Assembly: GCA_021152595.1 (NCBI GenBank)
Contig: JAGKVC010000041.1
Location: 1-21,299 of the forward strand
Length of the DNA: 21,299 nucleotides
Reading direction: 5' to 3'
Origin: Clostridia bacterium
GTDB taxonomy: Bacteria; Bacillota; Clostridia; Oscillospirales; Ruminococcaceae
Shown: positions 16,294 to 21,299 of the stretch, one piece after another
Position numbering within the stretch: the stretch's first letter is position 1
How the letters are laid out: every line of letters starts with the position of its first letter
Made by a program: the position numbers and the translations under genes
Notes under the pieces: model-generated
What the model was told of the DNA's origin: nothing
Seen by the model: only the letters and a program-made list of their open reading frames with translations
The model's database searches: none

Positions 16294-16803
16294 ATGGCAT
16301 TTGATCTGACAACGCCGATCTCCGATGCGGATATCGACAAGCTGAAGGTCGGGGATACAGTCACGATTTCCGGCTATATTCTCTGCGGACGCGACGCGGT
16401 TTTGCCGAAGGTGCTGAAGATGATCGAAGACGGCACTGTCGGGGAGCTTGGCGTCGATCTGCACGGACAGGTGATTTTTCATACGGCAGTGAGCCCTGCC
16501 GGTGTCGGCCCGACCTCGAGCAATAAGCTGGAGATCGAGAGCAGCATCGCGCCGCTTTCCGCGGCAGGGATCAAGCTGCATTTGGGAAAGGGTGCGCTGC
16601 ATCCGGAGACCGTTGCGGCACTGGACAAATATAATGCGGTCTATGCGGTGATTCCGCCCGTCACGGCGCTGCTCGGCGCAAAAACAACGGAACAGCGTGT
16701 GGTTGCATTTCCGGAGCTTGGCATGGAGGCGCTGCATCTGATCAAGGTGGACAAATATCCTGCGATCATCGGCGCGGCACACGGGAGGAGTATTTATGAG
16801 TAA
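16294..16803 (+). CDS. Class I fumarase/L-tartrate dehydratase beta-type subunit
   Basis: A 169-residue protein corresponding to the C-terminal (beta) half of class I, iron-sulfur-dependent hydro-lyases such as FumA, TtdB and the two-subunit fumarases. Family features: LKVGDTVTISGYILCGRDAVLPKVL, the VSPAGVGPTSSNKLE loop that normally reads GPTTS, GIKLHLGKGAL with the conserved GKG, and GMEALHLIKVDKYPAIIGAAHG at the end. The substitutions around GPTSSN suggest an altered substrate. The coding end overlaps the alpha gene by eight bases, so the two chains are almost surely made together. The order beta-then-alpha is less usual than alpha-then-beta. Confidence 0.9.
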   Translation: MAFDLTTPISDADIDKLKVGDTVTISGYILCGRDAVLPKVLKMIEDGTVGELGVDLHGQVIFHTAVSPAGVGPTSSNKLEIESSIAPLSAAGIKLHLGKGALHPETVAALDKYNAVYAVIPPVTALLGAKTTEQRVVAFPELGMEALHLIKVDKYPAIIGAAHGRSIYE

Positions 16804-17659
16804 GAGTTATGAGGAGATCGTGACGCTTGTCAGAGATACGCTCGTCGAAGCCGGCTCGACATTCCGTCAGGATAAGAAGGACGCCTATACGCGCGCCATT
16901 GCCAATGAAACAAATGACAAGGCAAAATGGGTACTCGAGACGATTCTGGAAAATGCGGAAGCTGCTGAGAAAAATCGCAGTCCGCTCTGCGATGATTCCG
17001 GTATTCCGCATATGGTGCTGGAAATCGGCGAGGATACCCCTGTAACCGGCAGAACGCTCGACGCGATCCGCGATGGCATCACCGCAGGTCTGCGCAAGCT
17101 GCCGGGACGTCCGATGGGCATTATGGGTGACGACAGCCACCGCATTGACCAGTCGGGCGGGCTGAATCCGGATTCGGCAGGTGTGGAGCCTGCACCGATT
17201 CTGATCCGCAGATGCAAGGAGAATGTTCTGCGCCTGCATATTCTGATGTTCGGCGGCGGCCCTGCGATCCGCGCAAAGACCTACCGCGTCTTCCACAAGC
17301 ACAATACGCAGGTCGTGCTGGATGAGATCGTCAACTGGTCGAAGGAAGCGGTCTCGCAGCTCGGATGTTCGCCGTGTACGCTGGCAGTCGGCATCGGACG
17401 CTCGCATTTTGAGGCGGCATCCATGATGCTTCAGGCACAGGTGGACGGCTGCTACGATGTGCAGTCCGAAATGGAGCAGGAGATCACCAGAAGAGTGAAT
17501 GAAGCCGATATCGGACCGCTTGGTCTGCACGGCAAAACGAGCGTGATTGCGACCTTTATGAAGGTCGGACCGCAGCGCGCAAGCGGTGTCCGCATTGTCT
17601 GCGTGAGACCGTGCTGCTGCTTCGAGCCGCGCATCGCTACCGTGACGCTCTCGGATTGA
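16796..17659 (+). CDS. Class I fumarase/L-tartrate dehydratase alpha-type subunit
   Basis: A 287-residue protein matching the alpha half of class I hydro-lyases, which binds a 4Fe-4S cluster and adds or removes water on a dicarboxylate. Candidate cluster cysteines are at about 65 (SPLCDDSGIP), 191/194 (GCSPCTLAVGIG) and 269-275 (VCVRPCCCFEPR), and the block IGPLGLHGKTSV matches the family. However, the usual PKGGGSEN segment is replaced by FGGGPAIRAKTYR, and the C-terminal cysteine region has a run of three cysteines not seen in ordinary fumarases. It is therefore probably a hydratase for a different acid. It is the last gene of the operon and is followed by a hairpin terminator. Family call firm, reaction inferred. 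Confidence 0.88.
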   Translation: MSKSYEEIVTLVRDTLVEAGSTFRQDKKDAYTRAIANETNDKAKWVLETILENAEAAEKNRSPLCDDSGIPHMVLEIGEDTPVTGRTLDAIRDGITAGLRKLPGRPMGIMGDDSHRIDQSGGLNPDSAGVEPAPILIRRCKENVLRLHILMFGGGPAIRAKTYRVFHKHNTQVVLDEIVNWSKEAVSQLGCSPCTLAVGIGRSHFEAASMMLQAQVDGCYDVQSEMEQEITRRVNEADIGPLGLHGKTSVIATFMKVGPQRASGVRIVCVRPCCCFEPRIATVTLSD

Positions 17660-17677
17660 TTCTGATATCATTATGAA

Positions 17678-17719
17678 AAAACCGCCGGTTTGCGTGTCAA
17701 AGCGCAGATCGGCGGTTTT
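17678..17719. terminator. Bidirectional rho-independent terminator
   Basis: AAAACCGCCG at 17678-17687 pairs with CGGCGGTTTT at 17710-17719, with an inner GCG/CGC pairing and a small loop. T runs flank the stem on both strands (stronger on the minus strand). It lies between the converging fumarase operon and the DUF5662 gene. Confidence 0.85.
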
Positions 17720-17725
17720 GATTTG

Positions 17726-17877
17726 TATATGATGTGCGGCAATGCGTGAACCTGTCAGTTCAGCCCGACGCGCGGAAACCGGATGATACCGTCTCCGGAT
17801 GCGGGAGCCGGTGCATCGGGGGGATCAGGCGCAGAATCGCCTGCTCTCTGAGAAGCTGCTCTCGGGCGCTTGCGGCA
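17726..17877. other. Non-coding stretch with a short hairpin
   Basis: No convincing ORF. A perfect stem CAGGCG/CGCCTG (17826-17831 with 17838-17843) is present, and GAGA/TCTC pairings follow. It may be the 3' untranslated part of the DUF5662 transcript. No RNA family is recognised. Confidence 0.3.
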
Positions 17878-18402
17878 TTATTTTTTCATGCGGCGGATAT
17901 AGGCAAAGGTTGCATCCTCACCCTTTTCGGCGAGCATTTTAAGCAGAAAGTGCAGGTGCTTCGCGGTGTTTTTGTGCATCGGCCGTCCGCGCTTCATTCC
18001 CATGAGAAAGTAATCGAGCGGATCGCTGTCCTTGTAATTGCTGCCGCGGTAGATCTTGCTTGCGGCGACGCGGTCGCAGAACATTTCGATCAGGTAGCGC
18101 GTCGGCATTTCCACGGGTTCATAGACCTTTGATTCCGGATTGACGTCGATCCAGTATTCAAAGTGGTGCTTGTTGCGTCCCTTGTGGTGCATCCATGCGG
18201 AAGAGTAGCCGTTCCGTTCGCGTTCCTCCTCATTCGGGCTGCGTGTACCCTGATAATAGAGTGCGCCGGGGATAAATTCCGACGGGGTATATTTGGAGAG
18301 ATCGTGCAGCAAGCCCTGAATGGGAATCCCTGCCTTGATGCAGTGCCGCATGACCATATGACGGTGCTTTGTGATGGTCTTGAAGTGCAGAATGGGGTGC
18401 AT
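17878..18402 (-). CDS. DUF5662 family protein
   Basis: A 174-residue soluble protein of the DUF5662 family, frequent in clostridia. It is built around histidine/aspartate motifs: HFKTITKHRHMVMRHC at the N terminus, GLLHDLSKYTPSEF, and SAWMHHKGRNKHHFEYW. These give an HD-domain-like metal-binding look (H...HD), so a hydrolase is possible but not shown. The start is placed at 18402 because GAGG lies nine bases upstream; the longer reading frame to 18465 would run across the promoter. It is transcribed alone from its own promoter, against the capsule operon, and is unlikely to be part of it. Some databases name relatives 'catalase'; nothing in the sequence supports that. Confidence 0.85.
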   Translation of the reverse strand: MHPILHFKTITKHRHMVMRHCIKAGIPIQGLLHDLSKYTPSEFIPGALYYQGTRSPNEEERERNGYSSAWMHHKGRNKHHFEYWIDVNPESKVYEPVEMPTRYLIEMFCDRVAASKIYRGSNYKDSDPLDYFLMGMKRGRPMHKNTAKHLHFLLKMLAEKGEDATFAYIRRMKK

Positions 18403-18436
18403 GTGATTCGCCTCGGTTCTCAGTAATCTATTCCAT

Positions 18437-18465
18437 ATTATACCATACTTTCCGTCAAAATGCAA
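18437..18465 (-). promoter_or_regulatory. Sigma-A type promoter of the DUF5662 gene
   Basis: On the minus strand TTGCAT (-35) is followed by 17 bases and a perfect TATAAT (-10, plus-strand 18437-18442), about 35 bases before the ATG at 18402. Confidence 0.8.
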
Positions 18466-18521
18466 GATGAGAGACTCACCGCATCCCCGCTATAAAAAAC
18501 ATCGCCGCAGGCGATACCGCA

Positions 18522-18554
18522 ATTTCTCATTTCTAATTTCTCATTTCTAATTTC
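18522..18554. repeat. Short tandem AT-rich repeat (14-bp unit of two heptamers)
   Basis: ATTTCTCATTTCTA repeats twice plus a partial copy; each unit is two related heptamers (ATTTCTC and ATTTCTA). A palindrome ATCGCCGCAGGCGAT (18501-18515) precedes it. It sits downstream of the stomatin gene terminator. Confidence 0.75.
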
Positions 18555-18588
18555 AAAAAAGCAGCATCCCGGACAGGATGCTGCTTTC
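18555..18588 (-). terminator. Rho-independent terminator of the nfeD-stomatin operon
   Basis: GCAGCATCC (18561-18569) pairs perfectly with GGATGCTGC (18576-18584) around a six-base loop. On the minus strand the stem is followed by six T, just after the stomatin stop at 18593. Confidence 0.9.
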
Positions 18589-18592
18589 GTGA

Positions 18593-19564
18593 TTACATTT
18601 GCGGCTTGGGCTGCTCATCGTCCGAAGCGATTGCCTTGAGGGCGCCGGTGAGGCTTGCGAGCCCCTGAATTTCGCTCGGGATGATGATTTTGGTTGCTCT
18701 ACCGTCTGCGGCTCTTGCGAACGCATCCAGCGACTTGAGCTGAATGATCTTTTCATTCGGAGAAGCAGCATTGAGCATTCTGAGTGCTTCCGCTTCGCCC
18801 TGTGCCTCAAGCATTTTCTGCTGCTTGATTGCCTCAGCGCGGAGCAGCAATGCCTGCTGCTGTGCCTCTGCTGCGAGGATCTGGGATTCCTTCTCAGCCT
18901 GTGCGCGGAGGATCTTGGATTCCTTTTCACCTTCTGCAACGAGGATCGCGGATTTCTTTTCACCTTCTGCCTGAAGGATCTTTTCACGGCGCTCACGCTC
19001 AGCCTTCATCTGCTTTTCCATGGCGTCCTGAATTTCACGCGGCGGCAGGATGTTCTTCAGCTCGACGCGGTTGACCTTGATGCCCCAGCGGTCGGTTGCC
19101 TGGTCGAGGATTGCGGTGATCTTGGTATTGATGACATCACGGGAGGTGAGTGTCGCATCGAGCTCCATCTCACCGATGATATTACGCAGTGTGGTCGCGG
19201 AAAGATTCTCGATTGCAGCCATTGGGCGCTCAACGCCGTAGGTGTACTGCTTTGCGTCGGTCACCTGGAAGAAGACGACTGTGTCGATCTGCATGGTGAC
19301 GTTATCCTTTGTGATCACAGGCTGCGGTTTGAAATCAACGACCTGCTCCTTGACGGAGACGACCTTTGCGACACGGTCCAGGAACGGAATCAGGAAGTGC
19401 GGACCGGTGTGCCATTCCTGAGAGAATGTACCGAGACGCTCAATGACATAAACGCTGGCCTGCGGAACGATACGGATATTTGCGATAACGATGACCAGTA
19501 AAATGACGATCAGGATGAGGGCGACGATCAGCGGACCGTTGCTTGCAAAAAATGTAGCGAGCAT
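18593..19564 (-). CDS. SPFH/Band 7 (stomatin/QmcA-like) membrane protein
   Basis: A 323-residue SPFH-domain protein that forms oligomers anchored in the membrane and is thought to organise membrane microdomains and protease activity. It has one N-terminal hydrophobic segment (about residues 10-32), then the Band 7 domain beginning VPQASVYVIERLGTFSQEWHTGPHFLIPFLDRVAKV. A long charged coiled-coil region (about 185-260) rich in A/E/K/Q repeats such as AEGEKKSAILVAEGEKES follows, then a C-terminal segment with the stomatin-like KIIIPSEIQGLASLTGALKA. GGAGGT precedes the start. It is co-transcribed with the upstream nfeD gene 46 bp away, the classic NfeD-stomatin pair found across bacteria. Confidence 0.95.
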   Translation of the reverse strand: MLATFFASNGPLIVALILIVILLVIVIANIRIVPQASVYVIERLGTFSQEWHTGPHFLIPFLDRVAKVVSVKEQVVDFKPQPVITKDNVTMQIDTVVFFQVTDAKQYTYGVERPMAAIENLSATTLRNIIGEMELDATLTSRDVINTKITAILDQATDRWGIKVNRVELKNILPPREIQDAMEKQMKAERERREKILQAEGEKKSAILVAEGEKESKILRAQAEKESQILAAEAQQQALLLRAEAIKQQKMLEAQGEAEALRMLNAASPNEKIIQLKSLDAFARAADGRATKIIIPSEIQGLASLTGALKAIASDDEQPKPQM

Positions 19565-19610
19565 AGGATTTACCTCCGTTTAATGTTAAAGATTCGGAAA
19601 TGGATGCGGT

Positions 19611-20072
19611 TCAGTAGTCGCGTGCATAGGGTGCGGCGTATTCGGCAGCATTGCGGACAACGAGCTTTGCGCCGTCCACGCGTGTTACCATAACGACGGT
19701 CTCCGCAGGGATATTGTCGCCGGATTCGGAAACTGCGATCCAGTCCACGCCGCCGAGCTTTGCTCTGCCGGTTCCGAGTGCCGGGTTGATCTCCTCAATG
19801 ACCACAGCCGTCTGCCCGATATTGAGATCGGCGTTTGTACGCGGCTGCTGCTTGACGCGCAGCTTTGCGAGCAGCGGACGGGTGATCAGCAAGAGGAATA
19901 CAGAGAGTACAACGAAGATGATAAGCTGTACTGCGAAGGAGAGATTCAGCATCGCTGCGGCGAACGCACCTGCTGCGCCGGCTGCAAACCAGATACTGAC
20001 AAGCTGCATGCTTGCGAACTCTGCGATCAGCATGACGACGAAAACTGCACCCCAAAAGATCAGATATCCCAT
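19611..20072 (-). CDS. NfeD-like membrane protein
   Basis: A 153-residue short-form NfeD protein. The first 70 residues contain two or three hydrophobic segments (LIFWGAVFVVMLIAEFASM, then a glycine/alanine-rich segment, then LIIFVVLSVFLLLITRPLLA). The C-terminal part (about 80-145) is the soluble OB-fold NfeD domain, with IGQTAVVIEEINP and GGVDWIAVSESGDNIPAETVVMVTRVDGAKLVV. It lacks the ClpP-like protease domain of long NfeD proteins. AAGGAGG precedes ATG 20072. It is the first gene of the pair with the stomatin-like protein and is expected to act with it in membrane organisation or stress tolerance; no specific partner can be read from the sequence. Confidence 0.93.
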   Translation of the reverse strand: MGYLIFWGAVFVVMLIAEFASMQLVSIWFAAGAAGAFAAAMLNLSFAVQLIIFVVLSVFLLLITRPLLAKLRVKQQPRTNADLNIGQTAVVIEEINPALGTGRAKLGGVDWIAVSESGDNIPAETVVMVTRVDGAKLVVRNAAEYAAPYARDY

Positions 20073-20388
20073 AATGTTCCTCCTTTCCGTGTCAGTGTTC
20101 CGCGGCGGTTCATGGTTTTATTGTAGCATATCCGGCGCAAATTTGCAAGAAGCAAAAAATGACAAATTCAGCACGGGGGAGCAAATAGCCCGATTTTGGA
20201 AAGATTTTCGGGTGAATGCACCCGAATGCTCTTTATTTCGCCGCCGTTCAATGCAATCTGCAATTTGACGGAATGATGATGAAACCGGCGTATCTGCGAT
20301 AAATTTCGTATCGGATGCATAACCGCGCAAAATCGGGACAGCATAATCCTGCACGGCAGAAAAGCCGCGGCGGAAAGGAGCCTTTGCC
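20073..20388. other. Divergent intergenic region between nfeD and the DUF1540 gene
   Basis: 316 bases without a gene. It holds the minus-strand nfeD promoter (20120-20148) and a perfect eight-base hairpin TTCGGGTG/CACCCGAA (20207-20214 with 20219-20226). A possible -35-like TTGACG at 20265-20270 on the plus strand has no good -10 at proper distance. The GGAAAGGAG ribosome site of the DUF1540 gene is at 20372-20380. No RNA family recognised. Confidence 0.6.
20120..20148 (-). promoter_or_regulatory. Sigma-A type promoter of the nfeD-stomatin operon
   Basis: Minus strand: TTGCAA (plus 20143-20148), 17-base spacer, TACAAT (plus 20120-20125), about 48 bases before the nfeD start. Confidence 0.8.
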
Positions 20389-20565
20389 ATGAATAACCGA
20401 AAGAATCCCAATATCCACTGTACGGTCGGTCAGTGTGCGCACAATCTGTGCAGCGAAAATTACTGCACGCTCGATCAGGTTCACATTGATACGCATGAAG
20501 CCGATCCGACCGTCAAGGAATGCGTGGACTGCGCATCCTTTGAAAAGCGGCGCTGCTGCGATTAA
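20389..20565 (+). CDS. DUF1540 cysteine-rich small protein
   Basis: A 58-residue protein with eight cysteines, at about 11, 16, 21, 26, 45, 48, 56 and 57. The spacing IHCTVGQCAHNLCSENYCTLDQVHI followed later by CVDCASF is the DUF1540 pattern (C-x4-C ... C-x4-C ... C-x2-C-x-S-F), common in Firmicutes and probably metal-binding. GGAAAGGAG (20372-20380) lies eight bases before ATG. The function of the family is unknown; some clostridial members are spore-associated, which cannot be judged here. It is followed by a strong hairpin and then by the ireB promoter, so it is probably monocistronic. Confidence 0.88.
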   Translation: MNNRKNPNIHCTVGQCAHNLCSENYCTLDQVHIDTHEADPTVKECVDCASFEKRRCCD

Positions 20566-20582
20566 ATCCGGCAGCCGCAGCG

Positions 20583-20620
20583 GCAGAATCCCCGTGCAGA
20601 TCTGCTGGACGGGGTTCTGC
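20583..20620 (+). terminator. Hairpin after the DUF1540 gene, possible terminator
   Basis: GCAGAATCCCCGT (20583-20595) pairs with ACGGGGTTCTGC (20609-20620) with one bulge; the loop itself contains the palindrome GCAGATCTGC. The T tract after it is poor (TGCATTTGTC), so termination may be weak. Confidence 0.5.
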
Positions 20621-20689
20621 TGCATTTGTCTAGGATGCACAAAATCAGAACTTCAAAATCGGCAATGTGCCAGTTTTTGATTGAAATGC

Positions 20690-20718
20690 TTGCAGTCGCT
20701 CCTGATTTGCAGTATAAT
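20690..20718 (+). promoter_or_regulatory. Sigma-A type promoter of ireB
   Basis: TTGCAG (20690-20695), 17-base spacer, perfect TATAAT (20713-20718), about 60 bases before the ireB start. Confidence 0.8.
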
Positions 20719-20778
20719 AAATCATGTAGTGGAAGAAGTGAAAACGGAATTGATACCGCATGAAAGGAGTGCTATGCA

Positions 20779-21024
20779 ATGTCTGATAAAACAATCACTT
20801 TCTCGCTGAGCGAGGAGCGCGAAAAAGAAATGCTGCAAATCCTGCGCACGGTCTATGATGCGCTGAATGAAAAGGGCTATAATCCGATCAACCAGATCGT
20901 CGGCTATATTCTCTCCGAGGATCCGACCTATATTACGGTACATAAGAATGCACGCAGCCTGATCCGGCATATCGACCGCGACGAGCTGATGCAGGTGCTT
21001 GTCCGGAATTATCTCTCCGAATAA
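20779..21024 (+). CDS. ireB: IreB family regulatory phosphoprotein (UPF0297)
   Basis: An 81-residue full-length IreB/YrzL homologue. In Enterococcus, IreB is phosphorylated on N-terminal threonines by the PASTA kinase IreK and affects cephalosporin resistance and cell-wall homeostasis. The diagnostic core EKGYNPINQIVGYILSEDPTYIT is present, followed by the ARSLIRHIDRDELMQVLVRNYL tail. Threonines 5 and 7 (DKTITF) are at the places expected for phosphorylation. AAAGGAG (20763-20769) fits ATG 20779 better than the out-of-frame ATG 20774. In many Firmicutes the next gene is ruvX (yrrK); no ruvX follows in the 275 bases left. Confidence 0.95.
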   Translation: MSDKTITFSLSEEREKEMLQILRTVYDALNEKGYNPINQIVGYILSEDPTYITVHKNARSLIRHIDRDELMQVLVRNYLSE

Positions 21025-21150
21025 TCGGATCAGCGGACGGTTTTGCCTTGCGCGCGAAACCGGTATCTTTCGCAGGCATGCAAAATGGATGCCGCCGCAG
21101 GAAGCACAGACGCGAAATTTGTATATCTCTCCGAACACAGGCTGCAATGC
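21025..21150. other. Non-coding stretch after ireB
   Basis: No supported ORF. Short pairings GCGAAA/TTTCGC (within 21051-21072) and GGCAT/ATGCC (about 21075-21095) are seen but lack T tracts, so no clear terminator is called. Confidence 0.35.
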
Positions 21151-21179
21151 TTGACAAAATCCGACTGAGGTGATATGAT
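21151..21179 (+). promoter_or_regulatory. Near-consensus sigma-A promoter reading toward the window end
   Basis: Perfect TTGACA (21151-21156), 17-base spacer, TATGAT (21174-21179). It is the best promoter match in the window. What it transcribes lies at or beyond the window end; only tiny ORFs follow within view. Confidence 0.75.
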
Positions 21180-21221
21180 ATGGATGTACCAATGAAATCA
21201 TGAAGATGAGATGCGCAGAAT

Positions 21222-21299
21222 TTTTGTCGTGAGACAAGGCAGAAAGCCGCAGCCTTGCTGACGCAAGGCAAGGATTTCTAACGCAGTATCACGGCAAAA
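21222..21299. repeat. Palindromic repeat-like element with imperfect terminal inverted repeats
   Basis: The left end TTTTGTCGTGA and the right end TCACGGCAAAA are inverted copies with one mismatch. Between them an internal hairpin GCCTTG/CAAGGC (21252-21257 with 21263-21268) and further CAAGGC copies occur. The layout resembles small non-autonomous or REP-like elements of clostridia. The right end coincides with the window edge, so the true boundary and any target duplication cannot be seen. Confidence 0.5.

Noticed and set aside
14483..16312. 609-codon open frame on the minus strand
   Set aside because: It lies opposite the U32-like and CitE-like genes, which have clear family motifs and ribosome sites. 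The antisense protein has a His/Arg/Ile/Asp-rich composition typical of shadow frames and no recognisable domain.
17734..18132. 132-codon plus-strand frame after the fumarase operon
   Set aside because: Overlaps the DUF5662 gene antisense and begins after the terminator with no ribosome site.
18522..18554. Possible CRISPR-like repeats
   Set aside because: Units are 14 bp with no unique spacers; a simple tandem repeat.
18599..19501. 300-codon plus-strand frame opposite the stomatin gene
   Set aside because: Leucine/cysteine-rich shadow of the repetitive coiled-coil region of the stomatin-like gene.
20265..20293. Plus-strand promoter for the DUF1540 gene from TTGACG
   Set aside because: No acceptable -10 hexamer at 16-18 bp spacing.

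Overview
The window reads as a chromosomal piece of a Gram-positive gut-type clostridium, most likely Oscillospiraceae/Ruminococcus-like. The pointers are strong AGGAGG-type ribosome sites, sigma-A style promoters with 17-bp spacers, an IreB (UPF0297) gene, a DUF1540 gene, a DUF5662 gene and an EpsG-type polymerase, together with moderate GC content. This placement is inference from gene content; no rRNA or other phylogenetic marker is present.

Bases 2-10720 (+ strand) are the distal part of an exopolysaccharide/capsule locus. It starts inside a DegT-family sugar aminotransferase, followed by a GNAT acetyltransferase, a D-cysteine-desulfhydrase-like PLP enzyme, an ATP-grasp ligase, a PIG-L deacetylase, a small phosphoglycosyl transferase that would start the glycan on the lipid carrier, a second ATP-grasp ligase, a hexapeptide acyltransferase, a GT2 glycosyltransferase, an EpsG/Wzy-like polymerase and a Wzx-like flippase. 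Genes are tightly packed, often with 1-20 bp gaps or stop/start overlaps. A 115-bp stretch before the GT2 gene may be the relic of a lost GT4 glycosyltransferase.

Bases 10737-17659 (+) continue the same gene train only 16 bp after the flippase. They hold seven metabolic enzymes: MmgE/PrpD-family protein, AKR7-like aldo/keto reductase, phosphonopyruvate-decarboxylase-like ThDP enzyme, U32-like TIM-barrel protein, CitE-like C-C bond lyase, and the beta and alpha halves of a divergent class I fumarase-type hydratase. Together they look like a route to a small organic acid, aldehyde or alcohol, possibly a phosphonate, that is attached to the polysaccharide. This set is the best candidate for an undescribed system. 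A bidirectional terminator at 17678-17719 closes it.

Bases 17878-20148 (- strand) are housekeeping-like: a DUF5662 gene with its own promoter, and an nfeD-stomatin (SPFH) membrane operon with a clear promoter and terminator. Bases 20389-21024 (+) hold a 58-residue cysteine-rich DUF1540 protein and ireB with a good promoter. The end of the window has a near-consensus promoter (21151-21179) reading into a palindromic repeat-like element (21222-21299) that reaches the last base.
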